Shown here: piece after piece, positions 28,517-36,356 of the stretch | Position numbering within the stretch: the first letter of the stretch is position 1 | Layout: the number at the start of each line of letters is the position of its first letter | NCBI RefSeq assembly: GCF_024699965.1 | Contig: NZ_JAJOMZ010000004.1 | Coordinates: 1,548,001 to 1,612,000, forward strand | Direction of reading: 5' to 3' | Length of the DNA: 64,000 nt | Source of the DNA: Flavobacterium sp. J372 | GTDB taxonomy: Bacteria; Bacteroidota; Bacteroidia; Flavobacteriales; Flavobacteriaceae | Made by a program: the position numbers and the translations under genes | Notes under the pieces: model-generated | Databases searched by the model: none | What the model was told of the DNA's origin: nothing | What the model saw: only the letters and a program-made list of their open reading frames with translations

Positions 28517-29233
28517 ATGGCATTTGACGATGAGATACTTAGCTATCAGAGCAACAGGGCTTATCCGCTGCCTGATAAACCCTGGAAGTATTATCAGGAG
28601 TGGCATGATACTATTTTTCTGCACTGGCGCGCAAACCCAAAAGCCCTGAAAGCCATGCTGCCCGAAACGCTTGAACTGGATTTATATGATGGCGTTGCCT
28701 GGGTTTCACTGGTGGCATTTTCTGTGAAAGGGATGCGGCCGCGCAGCTTGCCATCGATATCTTTTCTGTCTGATTTTCATGAGATTAATATAAGGACGTA
28801 TGTAAAGCGCAACGGTATCCCGGGTATTTATTTCCTCACCATTGAAGCCGGTAAACTGCTGCCGGCAATTTTGGCGCGCCTGCTCATAGGGGTGCCGTAC
28901 GTCACTTCAAAGATAAAAAGAGAAGAGCATCAATATTACGGATCGAGTAAAAACGGGTATCTTGAACTCGATTATTCTGTCGGCGGATTGATAGCCCAAA
29001 AGTCACCTCTTGAAATATGGCTCTCGGAAAGGCATGCGTTGTTCGAAAACAAAAATGACAAAATTTTCAGGGTTGACATCCATCACTGGCCTTGGCAGCT
29101 GCACCAGGTAAAGTTACGTACACAACTTACTGTATATTCTGCTTTAAACGAGTGTGTTATAAAGATGAAACCAGATTTAATACATTTTGCGCCACCTTTA
29201 AAAATACTTATGTGGGGTCGTGAATGGATGTGA
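28517..29233 (+). CDS. DUF2071 (YqjF-like) protein
   Basis: A 238-residue soluble protein of the YqjF/DUF2071 type. WHDTIFLHWRANPKALKAML near the N-terminus and LYDGVAWVSLVAFSVKGMRP are characteristic, as is INIRTYVKRNGIPGIYF. Function in this family is unknown. It starts three bases after the methyltransferase stop, so the two are co-expressed. Confidence 0.83.
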   Translation: MAFDDEILSYQSNRAYPLPDKPWKYYQEWHDTIFLHWRANPKALKAMLPETLELDLYDGVAWVSLVAFSVKGMRPRSLPSISFLSDFHEINIRTYVKRNGIPGIYFLTIEAGKLLPAILARLLIGVPYVTSKIKREEHQYYGSSKNGYLELDYSVGGLIAQKSPLEIWLSERHALFENKNDKIFRVDIHHWPWQLHQVKLRTQLTVYSALNECVIKMKPDLIHFAPPLKILMWGREWM

Positions 29234-29272
29234 CTACAAAAATAAACCAATTAACACTTCTTTAACAAATAT

Positions 29273-30112
29273 ATGAGACTAATAATTCACGGGGGCCTTT
29301 TGGAGACCGATGACCCAAATGAGATTAACGCTATTAAAAAATCAATGACCGAAATCGTGCAAAAAGGATACGAATATTTAAAAATACATTCCGCGGTTGA
29401 AACTGTAGTGTACACAATCACGCTTCTTGAAGATGACCCGCTGTACGATGCCGGTACAGGCTCACAACTGCAGCAGGATGGCATCATTCGGATGAATGCG
29501 GCGCTGAGTGATGGCTCCAAGCCTGAAATTACTGCCGTGATCAATATTGAAAGTGTGAGAAATCCTATAAAAATTGCAGAAAAGCTCATTGGGTATAAAG
29601 ACAAGGCACTGTCGGCCAACAAGGCCAGGGAGTTTGCCATGCAGCATGGATTCGAAGAATATTCTGTCGAGATACCTAAGACAAGAAAGGAATTTGAGGA
29701 GGAAACCAAACCGGGCGGCAAAGGCACCGTAGGATGCGTAGCGCTTGATGCTGACGGCAACATTGCGGCAGGGACCTCAACCGGAGGAAAAGGCAAGCAG
29801 CTGGCAGGCCGCGTGGCTGACAGCGGTACCATTGCCGGTAATTACGCCAATAAATACTGTGGGATAAGCTGTACCGGCACAGGTGAAGATATCGTCAACA
29901 ATGCGCTGGCGGCTAAAATAGTGGTAAGGGTAACCGACGGCTTTACGATTGAGGAAGCTTTTGAAAAATCATTTAATGAGCTGAAGGAAGTTGACGGTGA
30001 TGCCGGGGCAATCGGGCTTGATAAAGATGGCAGGTTTTACCAGCAAAATTCTAAAGCCAAAGTATGTTATGCAACTTTTGACGGCGAAGAGTTGGAGTTG
30101 TTTTCGGAATAG
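29273..30112 (+). CDS. Isoaspartyl peptidase/L-asparaginase family protein
   Basis: A 279-residue N-terminal nucleophile hydrolase of the type 2 asparaginase family, which cleaves beta-aspartyl dipeptides or asparagine after self-processing. The cleavage site is G151-T152 in GGKGTVGCVALD, with T152 as nucleophile. GTSTGGKGKQLAGRVADSG and the GTGEDI loop form the substrate site. No signal peptide is present. The first strand is MRLIIHGG where longer homologs have an extra residue or two, so the start is sound. It closes the second half of the island, 39 bases after DUF2071, before a perfect hairpin. Confidence 0.88.
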   Translation: MRLIIHGGLLETDDPNEINAIKKSMTEIVQKGYEYLKIHSAVETVVYTITLLEDDPLYDAGTGSQLQQDGIIRMNAALSDGSKPEITAVINIESVRNPIKIAEKLIGYKDKALSANKAREFAMQHGFEEYSVEIPKTRKEFEEETKPGGKGTVGCVALDADGNIAAGTSTGGKGKQLAGRVADSGTIAGNYANKYCGISCTGTGEDIVNNALAAKIVVRVTDGFTIEEAFEKSFNELKEVDGDAGAIGLDKDGRFYQQNSKAKVCYATFDGEELELFSE

Positions 30113-30130
30113 CCCATGATAATCTGACAT

Positions 30131-30166
30131 AAAAATCTGTAGTGTAATGCTACGGATTTTTTATTT
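30131..30166. terminator. Bidirectional terminator
   Basis: AAAATCTGTAG pairs with CTACGGATTTT over 11 positions including one T-G pair, followed by T. It separates the convergent isoaspartyl peptidase gene and the 741-residue gene. Confidence 0.85.
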
Positions 30167-30181
30167 GCTACAGATAGATTG

Positions 30182-32407
30182 CTACGCCTGCCATTTTATC
30201 TCAATCCTGCTGTCGCCGCGAAGTATATATTCACTGTATTTGGCTGTAGCACCTTTTTCAGGGTTTACTTTATCTTTAACAGATTCAGCCACTGTTATGG
30301 TTACTTCTGCCTTTGGCATTTTACCTTTTAATGGCAGTATCGCCATCCGGAAGGTAAGCCCTGAATCACCACGGGCATAAAACGTTGCTTTTGTTTTTGT
30401 GGCTTTAAAATCCGCAACCGGATACTCTGTAAACAGCATTACTCCGGCATCCTCTAATTTGTGATATTGTCGCGGTACTATACCAAATGCAATACCGGCG
30501 CCATATACTTCCTGGCCTACCTGCCCGCTTTGATTCCAGCCGTCTTGAAGGTCTTCAAGCGCAATCCACAGGTTAGGATCAATCTCACCGGTCTTCACTT
30601 CTTCTCTTTCTACCAAAACCTCCCTTGGCAGCCTTGGCGGATAATAGTAAGACACCCGGTTGATAACATACTTCACCAGCTCAGCCAGCAGCAGCTTAAC
30701 CGATGGCAGGATGTTGTCAAGCCCGTCGGCCTCTTTCAGGAAAGTGTGTATGCCTGCATAAACCTCCTGTTCTTCGTATGCCGCAGTGTAAGGAGCATCC
30801 TTAAGCGGATAGATGGCAAAGAAAGTAGGGTAGTGCTTCGCATTGCCGTAATTGCTGTTCCACAATTGTACATTCTTGAGAATTGAAGCAATACACAGGT
30901 AGCTCAGGTTAAGGAACATCTCATCTTTCGTTTCTTTGTAAAGCCTCAGCAATGCACCGGCCGAAAAAGCCGTATTATTGGCTTGGTAAAAAATATTAAA
31001 GCTAAGGCCATCCAGCTTTTTGGCGGCTTTTACTGCTTCGTCAAAATATTTTTGCTCACCGGTTATCTGCCAGACTTGTATCATCAGGTGGGCATAGGCT
31101 CCGGGTACGTCTTTCTCGCCGCCCTGGCCTTCCTGTGTTTCGGCTTTAAGCACCTCAAGTGTCGACATTTTATAGAACACCGGCCATTCGTATTTGAAGT
31201 GGTGCGCTACTTTAATTGCGTAGTCAATTGAATTAAGCAGCAGCTTTTTGGCGGTCTCATCACCATCCATTGCCAGGCGTGAAAGGTTCAGCAAAGGGTG
31301 GTGCAGGTACCAGGAATCCATCACGTCGGGCTTTTTCTGCTCTTCACTCCAGTCCAGGTTCTTTTCCATGGTCGGCAGCCATCTTACGATTGTGCCCAGC
31401 TGCTCGTCATAAAAGTTCTCCAATCCTTCGTGCAGGGTAGCAATTACCGGCGAGTGGTCTTCGCCGCTCCACTTATCAAAGTCAAGCAGCGGCAGCAGTA
31501 CTGCCAGCTGTACCATAATCTCAGGCGGGGTCTTGTAGTCGCTTACGTAGGCATTGAGGTATGAACGCCCGTCGGCAAACTGCCAGCAGCCCTTATGGTT
31601 CTCAAGATCGTGCAACCCTTTATGCAAAATATCGGGCCAGTCGTGGTATTCCGTATCAGGTTTCGGAATCAGCATGTACACGTCGGCAAGGCAATTGAGA
31701 TACTGCTGAGACATCTGGTAATTATCCTCCGGCAGGTCAGTGCTCAGCGCCACATAGGCATCACAAACTATGTATTCTTCCCCGGCTTTCAGCGGCTTAT
31801 CTTTATTGGTTTCAGGCAGCTTCATACCTATTTCCGGCCACACACCGCCTACGAGGTCACCGGCTGATGTCTCTGTTGTCTCGCAGTATTTGTTCAGCGA
31901 TGTCAGGTCCTGGAAGTAAAATACCGAACCTGTTTTCGGCTTTTCAAAGCCGAAGAACAGATTGCCAGAGCGTGTACCTACCTGGCTGGCATGTACTGTC
32001 CCTTCGGTTTTTTCTGTACCGTCCTCATTGTCGAAAAGCGGCATGATATCGCGTGGCCAGTAGGGTATAAGCGTATCAAACACCGGTGTCATTGCGGTGG
32101 TGTACCTGAAAATCGCTTTCTCGGTGTCGGGTATCACAACCGATACCTTTATGTTTACAGTTTCTCCTTTCAGCTCAATATCAACAATATCATCTCCTGT
32201 CACACTTTCCACTTCAAGATTGTCGTTGGCTGCAAATGCAGCCCTGAAAGCAATACGCCCGCCCTTCGGCCATTCGGCCACTATCCAGAGGCAGAAGTCT
32301 GACACTATTATCTTCAGCGTGTATTCCTTCAGGGTTATTTCTTTAAGCAGGTCACCAGCCTTAAGCCGGTATTGAGACGTAGCTGTCCATGCAGATATTG
32401 GTTCCAT
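30182..32407 (-). CDS. Uncharacterised large protein, possible six-hairpin glycosidase-like
   Basis: A 741-residue protein without signal peptide. I do not recognise a named family. Residues about 1-200 look like a beta-rich domain. Residues about 235-600 are helical with repeated hydrophobic and aromatic helices (HHPLLNLSRLAMDG, HLMIQVWQITGEQKYFDEA, NTAFSAGALLRLY), as in alpha/alpha-toroid carbohydrate enzymes, and the last 150 residues are beta-rich again. That architecture resembles cytoplasmic glucoamylase-like or epimerase-like proteins, but I cannot place catalytic residues. It lies 17 bases before the following SDR's end on the same strand (the SDR is upstream), so the two form an operon. 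A role on the island's glycan is only a guess. Confidence 0.6.
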   Translation of the reverse strand: MEPISAWTATSQYRLKAGDLLKEITLKEYTLKIIVSDFCLWIVAEWPKGGRIAFRAAFAANDNLEVESVTGDDIVDIELKGETVNIKVSVVIPDTEKAIFRYTTAMTPVFDTLIPYWPRDIMPLFDNEDGTEKTEGTVHASQVGTRSGNLFFGFEKPKTGSVFYFQDLTSLNKYCETTETSAGDLVGGVWPEIGMKLPETNKDKPLKAGEEYIVCDAYVALSTDLPEDNYQMSQQYLNCLADVYMLIPKPDTEYHDWPDILHKGLHDLENHKGCWQFADGRSYLNAYVSDYKTPPEIMVQLAVLLPLLDFDKWSGEDHSPVIATLHEGLENFYDEQLGTIVRWLPTMEKNLDWSEEQKKPDVMDSWYLHHPLLNLSRLAMDGDETAKKLLLNSIDYAIKVAHHFKYEWPVFYKMSTLEVLKAETQEGQGGEKDVPGAYAHLMIQVWQITGEQKYFDEAVKAAKKLDGLSFNIFYQANNTAFSAGALLRLYKETKDEMFLNLSYLCIASILKNVQLWNSNYGNAKHYPTFFAIYPLKDAPYTAAYEEQEVYAGIHTFLKEADGLDNILPSVKLLLAELVKYVINRVSYYYPPRLPREVLVEREEVKTGEIDPNLWIALEDLQDGWNQSGQVGQEVYGAGIAFGIVPRQYHKLEDAGVMLFTEYPVADFKATKTKATFYARGDSGLTFRMAILPLKGKMPKAEVTITVAESVKDKVNPEKGATAKYSEYILRGDSRIEIKWQA

Positions 32408-32424
32408 GATAGTATATTTGGTTA

Positions 32425-33180
32425 CTAAATCAGTTGAAGGTGCGGCCTTACTTTAAGCTCTGCCACATCACAGCGTTTTGGCTGGGTGATGCAGTAAAGA
32501 ACGGCATAGGCAATATCATCAGCCGTCATCATTTCAAGGTTTTCAACATTCTCTTTTTTCTGTTCTGTGCTTTCAGCCTGCATATCAGTATCAACAGCGC
32601 CGGGCTCTATCAGGCTTAGTTTTATGCCTTTAGGATTTATTTCCTTTCTGAGCGATTCGCTGAAGCCCTGGATTCCCGATTTTGCCGCAACGTATACCGA
32701 ACTGGTCTCTTCACGCACATCAGCACTCATAGAGCCTATATTCACAATATGGCCTTCTTTATTCGGTTCCATGCGGTTTACGGCTTCGGCAGTACAAGCA
32801 AGGTAGGCTAGCAGGTTTGTATTAATTACACGCTGCCACTCGTTGTAGTTGCCTTCAGTTACGCTTCCGTAGGGAAGGGCGGCATTGTTCACGAAGATGT
32901 CAAGCCTGTCAAACGTGCTGTCCACTTTTTCAAAAACAGCTTTTATACCTTCTTCGGTAGCAAGGTCAGCCAACAAGCCATGCACCTGCCCCTTCGCGGT
33001 TTTGTTGATGTCTTCCAACGCGTCATTAAGGTGCTGCTCATCAAGCCCCACGATAATGACATCAGCCCCTTCGGCTGCCAGTAAAATAGCGGTAGCCCTG
33101 CCAATGCCTGTAGTACCGCCGGTTACCACTATCGACTTTCCTGCAACTTCCTGTTTTTCATACTTGGTTGATCCTTCCAT
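32425..33180 (-). CDS. SDR family oxidoreductase
   Basis: A 251-residue classical SDR. The cofactor loop is TGGTTGIG, the structural motif NNAALP, and the catalytic residues lie in NIGSMSAD and YVAAK. EPGAVDTDMQ follows the active site. The C-terminal VAELKVRPHLQLI is typical of the branch annotated as YdfG-like or serine/hydroxy acid dehydrogenases. Its substrate is unknown. It is the first gene of a two-gene minus-strand unit with the 741-residue protein, and may be part of the stress group upstream. Confidence 0.87.
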   Translation of the reverse strand: MEGSTKYEKQEVAGKSIVVTGGTTGIGRATAILLAAEGADVIIVGLDEQHLNDALEDINKTAKGQVHGLLADLATEEGIKAVFEKVDSTFDRLDIFVNNAALPYGSVTEGNYNEWQRVINTNLLAYLACTAEAVNRMEPNKEGHIVNIGSMSADVREETSSVYVAAKSGIQGFSESLRKEINPKGIKLSLIEPGAVDTDMQAESTEQKKENVENLEMMTADDIAYAVLYCITQPKRCDVAELKVRPHLQLI

Positions 33181-33294
33181 AGTCCAGTTTTTTTAGTTGT
33201 TAATTGTTGTTATTTGTTGCTGATTTGTAGCTATAATTATCATTTATTCATAAAGTTAGCTATTGATTTAAAATGAGTTGACAGTATTAACATT

Positions 33295-33939
33295 CTATTT
33301 GTTTCTTGAGATGAAAAAGCCCACAATGAACATTACTACAGATATGGCCAAAAAACCGTAGTTCCAGATATCAGGGTCGGCAACATTGTCGCGCACATTG
33401 TGCAGTTTCAGTATGTGGTGGTTCACCGTGCCTTCCACAATATTAAAGATGCCCCAGCCGCTCAGCATACCGCCTGCCAGCATACGGAAGGACAGGTCAA
33501 TATACCTCCTCCCGGCAAGCCGCCACAGCAGCACAATGCCAACCAGCGTAACTATAAGCGTAAACAGGTGAAAAATACCGTCCCAAAACATGTTCACGCT
33601 TTTGGCCTCAAGCGTATCTGGCGGCAAAACATTAGTAAGCATCTGGTGCCATTGCAGCAACTGGTGCAGTACAATACCGTCTATAAACCCGCCAATGCCT
33701 ATGCCTAAAACCATTGCAGCGGTAGTGAGCGGTACCGGCGTGTAGGATGCTGTCATAGGATGATTATCCATAAATGCCTGGTGCCGCATGCCACTAAGGT
33801 AGCTAAGCACAACCACTATTACTGCAATAATTATAAAAGCCAGAAACAGGGTAAGCAGGTTTTCATAAAACGTCCCGTCCCAAATCATATCCTGCACGCG
33901 CTTATTGCAGGTAATGCAGTTATGTAGCAATGATATCAT
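33295..33939 (-). CDS. DUF2243 family membrane protein
   Basis: A 214-residue integral membrane protein of DUF2243. The signature GIGGFIDGIVLHQLLQWHQM and NIVEGTVNHHILKLHNVR are clear, with several conserved His residues that could bind metal or haem. About five hydrophobic segments are visible, including an extra N-terminal one after a short Cys-containing leader (HNCITCNK). Function is unknown. It lies 55 bases downstream of the manganese catalase gene on the same strand, a frequent neighbour in oxidative-stress groups. Confidence 0.85.
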   Translation of the reverse strand: MISLLHNCITCNKRVQDMIWDGTFYENLLTLFLAFIIIAVIVVVLSYLSGMRHQAFMDNHPMTASYTPVPLTTAAMVLGIGIGGFIDGIVLHQLLQWHQMLTNVLPPDTLEAKSVNMFWDGIFHLFTLIVTLVGIVLLWRLAGRRYIDLSFRMLAGGMLSGWGIFNIVEGTVNHHILKLHNVRDNVADPDIWNYGFLAISVVMFIVGFFISRNK

Positions 33940-33994
33940 TGTGGTTAATTATTAAAAACAGGCCGGTAAGGAGCCTGTTTAGTATGATGTTCTG

Positions 33995-34852
33995 TTAGGT
34001 GATGTGCAGCCCGTTTTCGCCCATCTGCTCATTTTGTGCGAAGCCTTCGGGTGCTGGTGGGGCCAGTACAGGTTTTTCACCAAGCGGCTGTGCCTTATCA
34101 AAAGTGAACTCGCCTTTTCCATCCATTGAAGGGCCTTTTGCCCAACGCCCGGTGTCTGACATGTTTTCTTCATCATTAAGCCCGGTAGACACAAATGAAT
34201 AGCTGAACTGCTGTATTTCCTCGCTCTGCGGGAAACTGTTCGGTATAGGGTGGTTGCCTTCAAGCCCGCCTATTTCTTCAAGCACGGCAAGCCACTGGTT
34301 CTGGTGCATGGTATCACGCGCTATGAGGAAAGCCAGCATATCTTTCATACCTTTATCCTGTGTTGAGTTCCACAACCTGGTTGCCAGTACACGCCCGGTA
34401 GATTCAGCCATTACATTGGCATACATATCAGCAGCAAGGTTACCGCTGCCCACAACCCACGACCCGTTAAAGGGCACGCCGTTACTATCAGTCGCCATTG
34501 CAGCCAGCCCTGCTGAAAGATAATGCCTCGGGTTAGCGCCACCCATTATTGCGCCAATTATAGGGCTCTCGGCCACCATTTCATCTTTCATGTCATTGGG
34601 GGCTACTTCAAGATTAAGTGCTACTGCCGTGGCCAGCATTTCTATATGGCTTATCTCCTCAGTGCCGGTCTCCATAAGCATGTCGCGGTACTTAACAGGC
34701 CCGCGTGACCCCCACGCTTGGAAGAGGTATTGCAGGCATACGCGTATTTCTCCTTCAATTCCGCCAATGGCCTGCTGAAGCATTTTTGCAAACATTGGGT
34801 CGGGCCTGTCAACCCGCACCGTGTACTGTAGTTTTGAATCGTGGTAAAACAT
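33995..34852 (-). CDS. Manganese catalase
   Basis: A 285-residue non-haem catalase that disproportionates hydrogen peroxide at a di-manganese centre. Ligands are visible in a four-helix bundle: E35 in EGEIRV, E66 and H69 in EEISHIE, E150 in MAESTGR, and H183 in DTMHQNQW. NPRHYLSAGLAAM is typical. The C-terminal tail is Pro- and Gly-rich, as usual in Bacteroidota members. The start MFYHDSKLQY is the family start. It is transcribed away from the Lys-rich peptide gene and toward DUF2243, in a stress-protection cluster. Confidence 0.93.
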   Translation of the reverse strand: MFYHDSKLQYTVRVDRPDPMFAKMLQQAIGGIEGEIRVCLQYLFQAWGSRGPVKYRDMLMETGTEEISHIEMLATAVALNLEVAPNDMKDEMVAESPIIGAIMGGANPRHYLSAGLAAMATDSNGVPFNGSWVVGSGNLAADMYANVMAESTGRVLATRLWNSTQDKGMKDMLAFLIARDTMHQNQWLAVLEEIGGLEGNHPIPNSFPQSEEIQQFSYSFVSTGLNDEENMSDTGRWAKGPSMDGKGEFTFDKAQPLGEKPVLAPPAPEGFAQNEQMGENGLHIT

Positions 34853-35041
34853 AAGCTATAATTTTAATGTTGAATGGATTATAAAATTACTCTCCTTTAC
34901 CTGCCTGCCTCTTACATAACTTTTCGATGTTGTTGTATCATTCGCTGGGATAACTATGTAAGCCTGCCGGAGAAAGGTGTAACAGCCGGTTTTGGCTTTC
35001 TGCGGAATTTTACTCTGACAGAACTTTTAAAATTCTCTGAT

Positions 35042-35218
35042 ATGAGTACAGATAGCCAAAAAGATAAAAAAGAAGATAAGGATGATACAGCAAAGTACAA
35101 GTACCACCAGTCTCAGGTGAAAGATGGTAAAGAGCACGGTAAAGACTATCCTGATAAGCCAAAAAATAATATAACGCCCGAAGAGCGTATGATAAACCCT
35201 GACCGTGGTGAAAAATAG
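35042..35218 (+). CDS. Small Lys/Asp-rich hydrophilic protein
   Basis: I start it at the ATG at 35042 (58 residues), since the longer frame from 34874 adds an unlike, Cys- and aromatic-rich leader. The peptide has almost no hydrophobic core and is rich in Lys, Asp, Glu, Gln and Asn (DSQKDKKEDKDD, ITPEERMINPDRGEK). It resembles small hydrophilic stress peptides in composition only. It is divergent from the manganese catalase and lies 20 bases before the SDR-like gene, so it probably belongs to the same stress group. Confidence 0.55.
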   Translation: MSTDSQKDKKEDKDDTAKYKYHQSQVKDGKEHGKDYPDKPKNNITPEERMINPDRGEK

Positions 35219-35238
35219 TAACCGTAAAACCTGATTAT

Positions 35239-36235
35239 ATGCAAAAAATATTGACCGCGATTGTAGTGTGCCTGCTGCTGCAAAGCTGCGCCACCTGGAA
35301 ACCGGGAACTATGGGACAAAAGAAAATAGGGCAGAAGACATATGTTATTGTCGGGGCATCAAGTGGCTTAGGCCGCGGTGTGGCTGAGGAGCTTGGGCGC
35401 TGCGGGGCTAATGTAGTTATTGCTGCGAGACGTACAGAGCTGCTTGAAGAGATAGCCGGCATCATAAGAAACGCAGGAGGCAAAGCAACTGTTGTTACTA
35501 TGGATATAAGCAAGCCTGAAGATGTGCAGCGCGTTGCCAGTGATGCTATACGTGATTACGGTAAAATTGATGTATGGATAAACATGGCAGGTATTGGCGC
35601 CATAGGCCGTTTTTGGGAGATACCTTCAGCAGATATGGCACGGGTGGTTGATGTAAATTTGAAAGGCTTTATATACGGGAGCCAGGTTGCAGTGCAGCAG
35701 TTTAAAACACAAGGCTATGGCGTGCTTATAAATGTGGGCTCGGTTGATAGTGAGACACCCCATGCGTACCAGGCGGTGTATTCGGCTACTAAGGCCGGCA
35801 TACGCAGTATGGACCTTGCGCTTAGTCAGGAATTAAGGCTCAACGGATTTCAAAAAAAAAAAGGTGGTAACCATAGAGCCCTGGGCTGTAGATACGCCCT
35901 TTTGGAGGCACGCTGCCAATTATAGCGGCGTTGAACAAAAGTTTGCCCTTATGGATGAACCTGATAAGGTTGTGAATGCCATAATGCGCAAATCACTGCG
36001 GCCTAAAAAGATTGTACCGGTAGGATGGAAGGCCAAGGGGTCGTCATTCTTCGCGAATGTATTCCCGAGGTTTAATGAATGGCTTACAGGCAATGTCGCA
36101 CATAAGTACCAGATGAAAATGCCACCTGCAGCGCCTAAGACCGAAGGTTCAATATATACACCCATGCAGGAGGGAAGAGGTATTGATGACGGTGTTGATG
36201 AAAGGATGAGAGAGCAAAAGAAGAAGGAGAAATAA
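35239..36235 (+). CDS. SDR family oxidoreductase with lipobox-like N-terminus, split by a frameshift
   Basis: The frame from 35239 gives MQKILTAIVVCLLLQSC, a lipoprotein-like leader ending at C17, then a classical SDR: GASSGLGRG, NMAGIGAIG, NVGSVDSE and the catalytic YSATK. This frame is lost after LRLNGFQ in a run of eleven A at 35852-35862. The rest (VVTIEPWAVDTPFWRHAANY to the Lys-rich tail) continues one frame over, to 36235. With ten A the protein is 331 residues. A second start at 35311 (MGQKKIGQKTYVIV) would give a normal cytoplasmic SDR. The lipobox is unusual for an NAD(P)-dependent enzyme, so the start is uncertain. The long A run could slip in sequencing or in transcription. Confidence 0.75.
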
Positions 36236-36300
36236 CAAATTGCAAAAACAGTTTCAAATAGAAATTAAGTAGTCCATCTTTAGTGTAGTTTTTTTATTTG

Positions 36301-36355
36301 CCCCTGTACCAACTCCGGTTAAAAATTCATTCCGGTACAGGGGCTGATTTTTGTA
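36301..36355. terminator. Hairpin between convergent genes
   Basis: CCCCTGTACC (36301-36310) pairs perfectly with GGTACAGGGG (36334-36343), with a possible inner CCGG pairing. T-rich sequence follows on both strands. The 23-base loop is large, so the terminator call is moderate. Confidence 0.65.
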
Positions 36356-36356
36356 T

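Noticed and set aside
29287..29832. 181-codon frame opposite the isoaspartyl peptidase gene
   Set aside because: It is antisense to a gene with a clear nucleophile motif and has low-complexity composition.
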